NCBI GenBank assembly: GCA_907163375.1
Contig: CAJQUW010007128.1
Location: forward strand, 1-64,000
DNA: 64,000 nucleotides
From: Prostheceraeus crozeri
Lineage: Eukaryota > Platyhelminthes > Polycladida > Euryleptidae
Direction: 5' to 3'
In this document: piece after piece, positions 9,922 to 20,976 of the stretch
Layout: every line of letters starts with the position of its first letter
Position numbering within the stretch: the first letter of the stretch is position 1
Notes under the pieces: generated by a model
Databases searched by the model: none
Told to the model about the DNA's origin: nothing
The model's input: the letters and a program-made list of their open reading frames with translations, nothing else
Made by a program: the position numbers and the translations under genes

Positions 9922-12700
9922 TGTGCGCGGTTAGGACGTATCTTTGCGTTGTGTTGTGCAAAAAACCAGACGTGTCTAGTAAACCAAGACTTATATTCAT
10001 ATTCAAATTTATACATATCGCTAGCCGACTTGCGCAGACAAACAAACACATCAAATGAAATATTTACAGCTCAATTTCACACATTACCCGATATGTTCGA
10101 CGTGGAAATATCAATTCCCAACTCGGCTGAGAGAATTTGGAGTTAAATTTCTTAAAATTTCTTTTCGCAAATGAAGGCATAAATATTAAATGCTTTATCG
10201 ACTGGTGTAATTATGAGGTCATTCTGCAATTCTTTCAGCTTTTTACCAATTTTTCACATTTGTCAATTGTGTCGATTAGCATGCACGTGAAATCTATTCG
10301 AAGATTTCTTGGCAAGATACACCATAGGGACATCTATGATTAATATAAGATGCTTTATTAATAATAATAGATGTCCCTGGATATATTCAATCTTTAATCA
10401 AGTGCCATGATTCTTGATTTCCAGGCTGAGAATCAAGTAGCATCGAGCTTCTCCTTTTTACTTATTTTTGTGATATGCTCATCTAAATAATTCCTGACTA
10501 GAGTCGTTATGGCACTCCAACTAAGGCTCTTGGGGATTCTGTGTATGGTGCCACAATTGAAGAGTTGACGCAAGTCTTAATCATCTACAGTATCCAGATC
10601 ACCTGTTATTACGTGGCCATTATGTGGGCAAACATAAGACTGCCTCTTGTTACATGAACAAGGATTATTCATGATTTGTATCACGAAACTTCAGGATATT
10701 CAAAAAATGCCCATAATTGCCAAACTTCAATGCAGTGGGTTTATCTAATTTGTAGAATATCTTCGGTGGATAACGTATTTGAATTGTGTTTGGAATTCTT
10801 GCACACTTTGATCGCAGATCATAGACATGAGATTGAGCGAATCCATTTTCTGAGATTCGAACGGGATATTGTGGTTCCTCGTTCTTTCACCTTTTTGTTG
10901 TCCGAGTCCAGGGTAAGTTTATTTTTAATGTCATAATAATGTCATCCTGCTTGCCTCATCCCTTACTTTGCCTAGAATGGCTCTTAGCATAGTTTAAGGG
11001 AGAGATTTTAGATGATGATAAAACTTTGACGTCTTGTGTCTCAAAAGAATCTTGCAATTCTTGATCAGTATTATCAAGTTTCATGAGAATTCAGCCTTTT
11101 CTACCCGATATTCTTTTTCCACACTGTAAACCGTACGCTACCAAATCGATGAAATGCCTGCTACCAAATGCGTTATTGCTCTTCTCATTTGGTGGCGGTG
11201 TTTACTGTTCGGCAGCAAAGCTACCAGACCTGCATGGCGCCAAACAATTGCTACTCTTTCTTCTAATCGCATAGAATGTTAATAAAGCACACTTAATTGT
11301 AGATCAAATCACTTTCATAATATTGCATCATAAATGATGCCAAATTTCTGTCAGTAGAAGAGTTGAAATCAATGCCATCCCTGTGCAAACGTAAATGTCG
11401 GACCGTGTCCGGGCCGACAACAGCAAAGTGCGACTTTTCGGCCATCTGGAGCAGTTTCAATTCAAATAAAGTTTCTATCGTAATTTACATTATCTGTGTT
11501 ATGATATGAACTGTGAAAGATGTTTTAATATGAAATAAATAGAAATATTCTTATAACCACGTATTTTTATGAATGTCGGCACAAGTGCGTCATAATTCGG
11601 TCAATCGACTTTCGACAGAACTTCGGCAACATGAAAAACGTAGCTGACTTCGGAACATAGTGATTAATCGCACTGTGACGAGAATCTTGTATTGGGTACT
11701 ATATTTAGAAGTCCGTATAAGGCGCTCAGGTAGAAATGCCATCATTTTACGATCTTTCACGAGTATGTATGTACGATAGTCAGTTTTCATGATTATTTAT
11801 AAAGCATGACTTCATTCTAATGCATCCTGACCACTGTAACTATCTAATTTATATTTCTGACCTATTCTAAAAAGGGATTATCATGTCTTCATGATGGCGA
11901 GACTCCCGAATTCGAACATTGCAATACATTTCTTCGCCGTTCGCTACGTCTATCAGTCAGTTCACGGATTCCTCATGCGGTGTGTGGGTGTGAATCAATT
12001 CGTCGAACAGCTGACGGTTCAGTTTTCTCCATTCATTGAAGATAGTATACATGCGGCCATCCTTTGTTAAAAATTATCACCGCGGATATATGAGTATCTA
12101 AATGGAGTGCATACATATGGTGCGTCAGCACTATTCAGACATATGAGTAGCAAATAAATCGTACTTGTAAATCAGGTGAATAAACAACATCAGTAGGCAA
12201 CTTGCATAATAACAGATTCTAAGCCAACCATTCTAATTGTCCTAAAGCTACAAAATAAGATATTTATTTGATTAAAGAATTAATCACGTGACTCATCAGG
12301 ATCGTTGATAGGAGATAGAAAGTTCAATCCTTGATATTAAAACATGTTTCCTAAAGACAGGAGTGGTGAATAAACATGAATGTCGTCCATTTTAAAAAAT
12401 TCAACTCGATGCTTTTCGATAATGTAGTTTGTGAGCAAGCCGTCTGTCGTTTTGTCAGGCTTACTTGTAATATAGTATAATTAGGCGGTGGGCTGTTTAA
12501 TTAGGCCTGTTGTACATGAAAAAGAAGGCAATTAGCAAGCATAGCAGTCTTATAAGCAAACAAAAATTAAAAGGAGAAAATTATGCCATACCACTGTAAT
12601 TATTCACGCCATTTAATTTCTGTGTGAATGCTAATGTTTGCAGTTCACGGGAGGTTGGTCACTGGTTGAAAAAAGAAAACGGAATGTCACTCCTAATTTA
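9922..12700. other. Gene-free stretch
   Basis: No gene is supported; open frames here are short and lack recognisable motifs. A hairpin with arms GGGACATCTAT (10327-10337) and ATAGATGTCCC (10369-10379) stands alone. At 11377-11450 a segment starting ATCCCTGTGCAAACG resembles the inner ends of the large inverted repeats at 14071 and 16199 and may be a third copy of that element's end. Confidence 0.5.
10327..10379. repeat. Hairpin with 11-bp arms
   Basis: Arms GGGACATCTAT and ATAGATGTCCC, perfectly complementary, loop 31 bases and very AT-rich. It may be a small MITE remnant or a structured transcript end. Confidence 0.6.
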
Positions 12701-13040
12701 CGACCTTACATTTTAAATAAAACTTCCTGAAATGACACCTGACGTTTCATCGTCTGCCGACTGTGACAAGCAATTTTTTGCGATTCTTTGTAACTGCTTC
12801 CGAATGATTCGGTTTTTCAGTATTGAGTATGTATTTCTGCTGTTAATTTTTGAAGCATTTCGCTGCAGACTGATGTGATCGACAGCATTTGTAATGTATA
12901 AATATGTTGTACGGCTATTCTTGTAACTGCCCCCGAATGTATTGGCTTTAACAGGCATTGGTTTATTCCCGTGATCAAATCGGCAGGACGACGAAACGTC
13001 GGGTGTCATTACAAGCAGTTTTATTCAAAATATAAGGTCG
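12701..13040. mobile_element. MITE with ~60-bp terminal inverted repeats
   Basis: The left terminus (12701-12761) runs CGACCTTACATTTT, then AATGACACCTGACGTTTC, to CTGCCGA. The right terminus (12981-13040) is its near-perfect inverse, ending AAGGTCG. The body is AT-rich with a partial internal palindrome and no coding capacity. The length is 340 bp. The superfamily is not assignable by eye and the target duplication is unclear. Confidence 0.7.
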
Positions 13041-13081
13041 CGAATTGGAATTGAAAATGTTTTTCTAATATTCACAGGGGT

Positions 13082-14071
13082 GATAATTTTCTGCGGATTT
13101 GTATTAGTAACAACTCGGCTTTAAGTATTATTTTGTTGGCCTTTTTGGGCCTCCTTGAAATGTGAATTTCCGCCGGGACTACATTCTCCCCTTCTCAACC
13201 CTGTCTGGTAATAAGTCACAAACTTTGAAAGTAAGTCACAGGTTCGAATGTTTCACTACATTGTTGGTTTGGATGTGTAAGTAAACCATCTTGCGGTACG
13301 TTGTTATTTATCTCAGCTGAAGAAGAAATCACTTTAAATTAAATATCAAATTCATCGAACTTTCTGCTTTAACGGCATGTTGTCCATCCTGGGAAAATGT
13401 GTTGTCGATTAACTCGTTCTGTTGTAAATTATTGGAATGATGAAATACAAAAATAGTATAGATTAATTATCACCTTTATTCATCCTACAATATATTAATG
13501 CAAATTTCTGTGTCATATACTTCTCTAGTATGTGTCGTTATAGAGGTCTACATGGTTTATGTTTTAAATCATTTTTCAGTTTTTCTGCGTTTTACTATCT
13601 TAATTCGCTTATAATGTATATTTATGTTGGTTTCAATCAACTTAATCAAAATTTAGGAGCAGAATATCCTAATGAACCTCATCTACGATAGTTTTGAATA
13701 CCACTGGATATGATTGTTATTATCCATTGTATTCAATATTTAAACTTGTTTGAAGTACAATCAACTTGAATCCCGATGTCAACGTTTACAAAATTGACCT
13801 TCAGTGGACTCAATCTAGGTAAGTTTCATCATCTGAGTAGTTGTTATCATGCTTATTACATGCAGTTAGGTAAAGGCAAGCCAGCGCAGATCTCGCGGAC
13901 TGGATTCGACCACCACAAATCGACTTGCTACATACGGTCAGTGCACTACGGGACGAAGTCGACCAGACGAGCCTGGGCCGACTTAGGGGCGCCCGGACAC
14001 GTCGCGTTCGGGCCGAAATAGTTCGGCTGACTTCGGCCCAGACTTTGCCGACTTTCCGTTTGCACAGGGAT
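13082..14071 (+). repeat. Large inverted repeat, left arm
   Basis: About 1 kb that reappears inverted at 16199-17799. It begins near ATAATTTTCTGCGGATTTG and ends TTTGCACAGGGAT. The matching 81-residue open frames in the two arms (13776 on plus, 16494 on minus) are by-products of the repeat; their peptide shows no known motif. Confidence 0.75.
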
Positions 14072-16198
14072 CGATAATTGTATGTCCGATTGTCATCTGA
14101 ATTCTCCATGATCGATTTCAATTAAGTCTCATTTCAAGTTGTGCTTTGATGATGTCATGTGGTTGATACTGCGGATGTGTTCAGGCTCAGTGAGCCTGAA
14201 GTAAATTCCTCTCTACCCGAGAAAAAAAATATTGCTTACTTTAGAAATTGTCTTAAAATACATTGCTGTAACTCTGGCAATTTTCAGTGCTTTGTCATGA
14301 TTTACATGGTGATTTTCTAAGTTTCCATTGGAATGATTTCTGGTATATTTCAAATTTAGACTTCACTTTCGAGATCACTCAATAACAGCCTTTTATGCTC
14401 TACCGTGAATGAGGAAAACATGAATGTTTTAAAAATATCACTCAAATCATATTGTCTGTAGGTCTACAGAATTGTGAGTTTATTTTGCTGTGGTTAATAA
14501 AATCTGTCACCCAATTTCACAGATAAACTCCCATGCATGGTAAGCTTTTTAGGGGAAATTTGCAATTTCTTTTGTAATTTCATCGAAAAAACATTGCTAC
14601 TTGCTGAAATGTGATGTTGCTTATTCACAAATATAATGGAACTAGGACAGCAAAATGAAATGATAACTTTCATATGGTTGAAATCAACTGAAATTAAATT
14701 ATTGATAAATAACTAAATTTTCAGATGTGCTGGCAAATAATTGAAGCAGAGTGTTTATTTTTGTCCATTCAAAGAGTCATAAAATCTTTGCATTATGAAA
14801 AAAGATGTCGGGAAGATTACACTGTCAACCAACATCGATCACGTTCAATAGTTTTCGTGAGGACTACTGGTCAAAGCTAACACCACTAAGGAAGGTGACA
14901 TCTTTCCTTGGCACCACTAAGGAAAGTGACAGGGGGCGGTGAAGAGTGAATACAGAGCGCTTAGCGTGGCTTACGGGAGATGAGAGAGCTCCCATTGTTA
15001 AGTCTTGATGTATGAAGCGAAGTTGGATTACATATTTATCACACAACGATTAGATGTTTATTGGATTAGAGTATGAACAGGATCTGTTTACTTGTGGTAA
15101 TCGAAAAGGCAAAGATTGATTAACAGGATTTGTTTACATGTGCGGATCGAAAAAATCATGCTGTATTTATTGATGAGATGAATTTAATGACAGGATGAGT
15201 TTACATGTGGGAAACGTAACAATTGAATGATGTCTGATTTATCTTTGTGACATATCTTTCAAGACATATCACTACCTATTGAGTATGTTGTCAGCCACTA
15301 TGTGTGGGACCCCGCTCGTCTGGGTTTGAGTGTTCAGGTTAGGGGTCGAAACACAACTACACGAGTACCTGCTGATGACTGACGGACTGCAGTAATATGT
15401 TTTATATCCCTTAATCGGTAGCTGAAGTAGTGGTCGATGTATTGTATTTCAAATGAAGAAATGTGGGATTACATGAAGTGTTATAGACGGATGAAGGAAA
15501 TGGCGATAACAAATTCAAGTGAAGAAATAGTATTTTCCATGTGCAGTCTTAGGGATGGTGTGTATAGTTTCATTGCTTTCGGTGTCGTAGAGTGTCATTG
15601 CAGTTCTATTGTTTACCTCCATTATCCACTTTCCACTTATCTACTCTTACCATTATCCACCATGTGTAGTGTCAGATATAGTTCACTTGTAACCGGTGTA
15701 TTAGCATCGTTGTATTTCCATGCTTTATCTTCACTTTTCCAGTTTTTATTCATCGGTCTCCTGTTGTTTTATAACATCCATTTTAAATTTCCTTAACCTA
15801 TGGTAACCATTGTCCTATTCTATTTCCACTATCAGCATCTGTAGTCGGTACAGTACATTAAACGTCTGTTTTGAGCGTGTATGCGGAAGTGTTTGGAATC
15901 TATGGTATTAGTATATTAACTGTAAGAATGAGTAGTGTTACAAGGCTTACGATTTCCATTATTTTACCAGTTATTGGGCCAAAGCTGATCAATTTTAATT
16001 CGTTGCCACGAGAAAGCTCCATTGAGGTCTTTTAAGAACTGATTAATCCAATGGTTACAGTAGCATTGCCTTTGTACACATGCGGATTGGAGGACGCCAT
16101 CAGTCCTCATTTGGACTACTTTCACTTATATTTTACATTAGTGAGCATTATATTCTACCATAAATGGCTGCTGGGATGATTTTCATCATCGTATGAGA
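14072..16198. other. Spacer between inverted arms; no gene
   Basis: I see no supported gene. At ~14885-14935 a GGCACCACTAAGGAA motif repeats twice, and at 15062-15225 a ~65-bp unit with ACAGGATTTGTTTACATGTG repeats about three times in degenerate form. The 119-residue open frame near 15437 is hydrophobic at its end but has no recognisable domain. Confidence 0.5.
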
Positions 16199-17799
16199 AT
16201 CCCTGTGCAAACGGAAAGTCGCCAAAGTCTGGGTCGAAGTCGGCCGAACTATTTCGGCCCGAACGCAACGTGTCCGGGCGCCCCTAAGTCGGGCCGGGTT
16301 CGGCTGGTCGACTTCGGCCCGTATTGCACTGACCGTATGTAGCAAGTCGATTTGTGGTGGTCGAATCCAGTCCGCGAGATCTGCGCTGGCTTGCCTTTAC
16401 CTAACCGCATGCAATAAGCATGATAACAACTACTCAGATGATGAAACTTAACTAGATTGAGTCCACTGAAGGTCAATTTTGTAAACGTTGACATCGGGAT
16501 TCAAGTTGATTGTACCTCAAACAAGTTTAAATATTGAATACAATGGATAATAACAATCATATCCAGTGGTATTCAAAACTATCGTAGATGAGGTTCATTA
16601 GGATATTCTGCTCCTAAATTTTGATTAAGTTGATTGAAACCAACATAAATATACATTATAAGCGAATTAAGATAGTAAAACGCAGACAAACTGAACAATG
16701 ATTCAAAACATAAACCATGTAGACCTCTATAACGATCACGGGAGCCGAAAACGTGTTTCTGGGTTATCTCCCTTCATCAGTACGACACAACCAGCCTATC
16801 ACATCTTGCGATGACCAGACACCCTAATCCAGATGTTTGGTTAGTTTTTCGGAACATTAACGTTGAGTCGTTTCCAATTATGGTTAGTTTAACGTTGCAA
16901 ATGGCCTTTTTTATGGCATTGCAACGTCAATTGACTAACGAAATATATTTTCAAACTTAACGTTAAGACCTCAATGGTTGACCAAATTGCACTGAAATTG
17001 CAATTAATTGCGTTTTCAATACTGTTGAGCGTTGTCATCCTGCTGCGAAATGCTCCAAGGATTAACAGCAGAAAAACTCAATGCTGCTAAAACCAAAGCA
17101 TTTGGAGGCAGTGACAAAGAATCGCACAAAAAATTACTTTAGTGACTCACCTCGTAAGTAAATGTCAGCCTTCAGAGCTGTCGTAATTGTTTCTGTGCCA
17201 TCGATTGCGGTTTGGTGGCATCCGTTTCCATTTATGATATTTCTTTTTGAGAGACAACGATTTCGGACTGAAATGCACAAGTTTCTGATGAAAAAAAGCA
17301 TCGAAAATGATTGACATATTATAGAGAAGGATTAGACCACGTAGAATTTGATATAATTGAAAAATATATGTCTCAGGAATGAACTTTTATTACAAGATGA
17401 ATAAAGGTGATAATTAATCTATACTATTTTTATATTTCATCATTCCAATAATTTACAACAGAACGAGTTAATCGACAACACATTTTCCCAGGATGGACAA
17501 CATGCCGTTAAAGCAGAAAGTTCGATGAATTTGATATTTAATTTAAAGTGATTTCTTCTTCAGCTGAGATAAATAACAACGTACCGCAAGATGGTTTACT
17601 TACACACCCAAACCAACCATGTCGTGAAACATTCGAATCTGTGACTTACTTTCAAAGTTTGTGACTTATTACCAGACAGGGTTGAGAAGGGGAGAATGTA
17701 GTCCCGGCGGAAATTCACATTTCAAGGAGGCCCAAAAAAGCCAACAAAATAATACTTGAAGCCGAGCTGTTACTAATACAAATCCGCAGAAAATTATTT
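16199..17799 (-). repeat. Large inverted repeat, right arm
   Basis: Inverted copy of 13082-14071, starting ATCCCTGTGCAAACGG. It is longer because an unrelated ~650-bp stretch (~16745-17395) interrupts it. That stretch contains its own hairpin, ACGTTGCAAATGGCC paired with TGGCATTGCAACGT at ~16889-16930, and may be a small insertion. Confidence 0.75.
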
Positions 17800-18509
17800 T
17801 CCAACAATTATAAAAATAAAATGTGTCATCATTCATTTAAACTCGATATCTTCTCGTGATAGGTTCCGTCTCAAAATCAGACTCTCAACCTCAAGAGTGA
17901 ACAATTTTTGCAGCACGTGCTTGAATCACAGCTGTTTTCTTCGAACAATTAGACACACAAGCTAGTCGTGTGTTCAGACGGAGCACTGATGTTCAGACAG
18001 CGAAAGAGAGTTGTGTGCGTGTGAAGCAGTAAGCGCACGCGCTCGCGCCAGTATTGGCTTTCCCGATAGACATAATGCTTTGCCTTCTCCAATTTTTGCA
18101 ATGAAGTTCGACACAATTCTTGATCGAGGCGCGGTGCATAAATATAGTAAGGGAAGCGCAACCCAATTGTTCCTAGCTTCGCTTAATGTGAGAGAAGCCA
18201 ATACGTCAACAATTGGCAGATGGATGACGTTCAGACAAGACTGCGATCAGATGATGAGCGTTCTCCAATGAATGCAGAGTAATGCATCTGACTGGAACAA
18301 CCAGATTCGGTAGAATTCCGTAATTTGTTTTTACGTGATTGATGTGACACTATGTTTAGTACTGCAGATGAGATCATGACTACGCCTTTCGTCCGAAGGG
18401 AATATACTGAAAAGATGACAGTCGTCAAGCAAGGTAGACCAACACCTGATATGAAATTGAAAGTACTCACACAGAAAGAAATAAGAAATACACAAGACAT
18501 TTTAATGCA
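17800..18509. other. Gene-free flank of Polinton A
   Basis: No gene supported. The last six bases, AATGCA (18504-18509), are the expected left target-site duplication of Polinton A. Its partner is outside the window. Confidence 0.5.
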
Positions 18510-18814
18510 AGTAGTATAGGGTATGACATCCGGCGCGGTGCTTCGCTTCGCTCGCACCGGATGTCACACCTTGCGAGATTTTCAAAAATTTAGGTAGTCT
18601 CCAAATTTCAAAAATTTAGGTAGTCTCCAAATTTCGAAAATTTAGGCGGACGAAAAATATCACGTGGACGAAAATTTAAGTTGTCTCAAAATATCACGTA
18701 ATCGAAAATTTAAGTTGTCTCAAAATATCGCGTAATCTAAAAAATATCACGTGGTCGAAAATTTCACGTAGTCGAAAATTTAGGTAGTCTAAGAATTTCA
18801 CGTAGTCTCAATAT
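18510..18814 (+). repeat. Left TIR start of Polinton A: terminal hairpin plus short tandem repeats
   Basis: After AGTAGTATAG comes a hairpin: GGTATGACATCCGG (18520-18533) pairs with CCGGATGTCACACC (18557-18570), one mismatch. Then ~28-37 bp units such as AAAATTTAGGTAGTCTC and AAAATATCACGTGGTCG repeat to ~18814, where LINE 1 begins. The same plan (terminal hairpin, then A-rich tandem units) is seen in Polinton B. Confidence 0.8.
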
Positions 18815-19149
18815 ACCAGAAGACTGATCGCTCTCATCTGTGTTGGTGTTTTTGTGCATTATTTCTGGTTATTCGACGAGTTTTCTCGAAATTTTTGGTA
18901 TTACATCCATCTGCAAGATTCCGTTGAGGTGAAGCTGCCAGTGGTTTTTCGGGTCTTTGCATCCTTTGTCCAGAATTGGGAATTATTGGTTTTGGCAGGT
19001 GATTTTCATTCGCCGCTGACATATTCGAGACCGGTAGGTGTTGCAAGACATTGATTGCTTTCTAGGCTGTGACGTCACGAATCGTGCCAGGGGTGGACTG
19101 GAAATCGGAATTCCCGGATTATCTTGCTGTTTCAAGTTCGATTGATCAA

Positions 19150-19212
19150 TGTCATAGTGGTGTACTGTCTTACGGATAGGACTTTCGAGTTGAAGGTTAC
19201 TGGTTCGACTCC
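19150..19212 (+). promoter_or_regulatory. tRNA-like A and B boxes in LINE 1 5' UTR
   Basis: TGTCATAGTGG (19150-19160) matches the Pol III A-box pattern TGGCNNAGTGG at ten of eleven positions, and GGTTCGACTCC (19202-19212) matches the B-box exactly. The spacing is 52 bases. ORF1 starts 45 bases downstream. This suggests a tRNA-derived internal promoter. Confidence 0.5.
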
Positions 19213-19256
19213 TGTCATTAATTTTTGTCATTTTCAAATCCTGGTCTTCTCAAATA

Positions 19257-19993
19257 TGGCTTACTCATGTGACACATTGATATCCATGACCGAAGAGGAT
19301 CTTAACTCTCGGAAGGGAAGCATAAAGAAGGAAGAACTGTTTAAAGCTTTCATTCTTCTGCGTAAGCAAAGTGTGTCTCCGACAAATCTACCTGATCAGT
19401 CAGCCAATCTATTAGAGTTGTTTGAAAAGAAGTTTGACCTTTTGATGGCCAAGATTACTTCTCTGTGCTCTGAACAGCTCAAACTCCGTACTAAAATTGA
19501 CTCCATTGAGGAGAGGCTGTCTAATCATGAGCAAAATGTCTCCATGTCTCAAGAAAGTCTGCTGATGGAGGCTGAGCAGAGAGCTATTCGTCGGAACAAT
19601 CTTGTTATTACTGGCATCGCAGAGAGTGATGGATCTATTGAAGAGCGCTCAGCCTCTGACAGGGCGTCCATGTTTGCCTTACTCTCTGAAATAGATCTTA
19701 GCCCTGAGATAATCCAGTCCGTTCGACGCATCGGCAGGATACAATCTAGCAAACCAAGACTGTTATTGGTTACCTGTAGGACTGCAGAGCAGAAGTTCAC
19801 GAAAATGGCGAAGAGTTTGAAGAGCATTGATGGTTACAAGAAGGTATTTATCAATCCGGATCTAACTCGAGTGCAGCGTGACAGCAACAAGCGACTACGG
19901 GAAGAATTGAAAAGACGCCGAGATAATGAGGAAGATGTGGTGATTTCACGTGGAGAAGTAATACTTCGGTCGAACATTCAAAATTTCCGATAA
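19257..19993 (+). CDS. LINE 1 ORF1 protein
   Basis: The start chosen is the ATG at 19257 (MAYSCDTLI), which follows the tRNA-like region. The first ~110 residues end in a heptad-rich coiled coil (LRTKIDSIEERLSNHEQN). The second half has the RRM-like fold seen in CR1/L1 ORF1 proteins, with AIRRNNLVITGI, QSVRRIGR and RLREELKRRR. In the family this trimeric RNA-binding protein coats LINE RNA. The frame is open from end to end, about 245 residues, so the copy is fairly young. ORF2 follows after 53 bases. Confidence 0.75.
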
Positions 19994-20040
19994 AGCTTTT
20001 ACCCATCAACTATACTCATCGTAAATCTATCAAGCTTCCG

Positions 20041-20976
20041 TTACTATTGTGTGCCAACGTTAGGTCTGTTGCTCCGGAGATGGATGAGGTTAGTGCCACA
20101 TTAATTTCGAAGGACATTGACGTATTTGCTTGTACGGAGTCTTGGCTTAATGAGAGCAAGCATGATGAGCACGTCGTATACATACCTGGTTATGTTTGTC
20201 TTCGTCAGGAACGACATCATCGAGTTGGTGGCGGAGTGGCAGTTTGGTTGAGAGATTCAATCACGTTTTCCCGTAGGATGATTACTGACTGTCCGAACGA
20301 TCTTGAGTGTCTGATCATTCCACTTCTTACATTCAACATCATTTTATTTTGTGGATACATTCCCCCAGATTATGCTGTACCCTGTCAAGATTCAATAACC
20401 ACTTTTATAATATGTTGTATAGATGATGTATTATCTCACTTTCCACATTTCGAAATTATTGTCTGTGGGGATTTTAATCGTTTTGATATTGGTGACATTT
20501 GCCTGTTTCTGAGCTTGAATAACATGTACAATCTACCAACGTATGGCAACTCCCAGCTTGATTATGTTTTGATGTCGGATGACCTGTCCAATGAGTATAC
20601 TGTTTGTGACTCAGTTCCTTTTGACGGTTCTGTTGTGCCTCATGCCTCTTTGTTGGCTACTCCTGATTGCAAATATTCCGTCTGTCATGATGTGTTCAGA
20701 AAGGTTTTTGACATTCGTGATTCTAATCTACGTAGATTATCATCTGAAATCAGTAAGCTTGACTGGCAGATTCTGTATGATGATGATTTGTCATTGGATC
20801 AGAAATGCAATTATTTTCACACAGTTTTGAGTCGCGCTGTAAATTTTCGCATTCCGACTTCTTTTGTGCGATGTTCTTCCAGGGACAAACCTTGGATTAC
20901 ACCAGTTATCAAAGATTTGATAAATAAGCGGTGGATGGCATACAGGAAGCGTGACTTTTGGTGTATGAAGGCTTGA
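20041..20976 (+). CDS. LINE 1 ORF2, endonuclease part
   Basis: Apurinic-type endonuclease domain at the N-terminus of ORF2: LLCANVRSVAPEMDE, then VFACTESWL (catalytic Glu), RVGGGVAVW, IIVCGDFNRFD (GDFN box) and SQLDYVLMS. This enzyme nicks the target DNA so that reverse transcription can start from the cut end. The frame runs to 20976, where it overlaps the start of the next open frame by 19 bases; the polypeptide sense passes to that frame near 20960 (a single-base indel). The His of the last motif, usually in SDH, appears as VVPHASL. Confidence 0.75.
   Translation, partial: LLLCANVRSVAPEMDEVSATLISKDIDVFACTESWLNESKHDEHVVYIPGYVCLRQERHHRVGGGVAVWLRDSITFSRRMITDCPNDLECLIIPLLTFNIILFCGYIPPDYAVPCQDSITTFIICCIDDVLSHFPHFEIIVCGDFNRFDIGDICLFLSLNNMYNLPTYGNSQLDYVLMSDDLSNEYTVCDSVPFDGSVVPHASLLATPDCKYSVCHDVFRKVFDIRDSNLRRLSSEISKLDWQILYDDDLSLDQKCNYFHTVLSRAVNFRIPTSFVRCSSRDKPWITPVIKDLINKRWMAYRKRDFWCMKA

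Noticed and set aside
15437-15796. 119-residue ORF as a host gene
   Set aside because: Hydrophobic low-complexity composition, no domain, no promoter or splice context.
13776-16494. Paired 81-residue ORFs as a conserved gene family
   Set aside because: They are the two arms of the inverted repeat, with no motif and no wider evidence of coding.
18011-18271. 86-residue plus-strand ORF beside Polinton A
   Set aside because: No motif, overlapped by equally long frames on the other strand, no promoter signal.
19150-19212. True tRNA gene
   Set aside because: The A and B boxes are good, but no clean acceptor stem or full cloverleaf can be drawn; kept only as a promoter-like feature.
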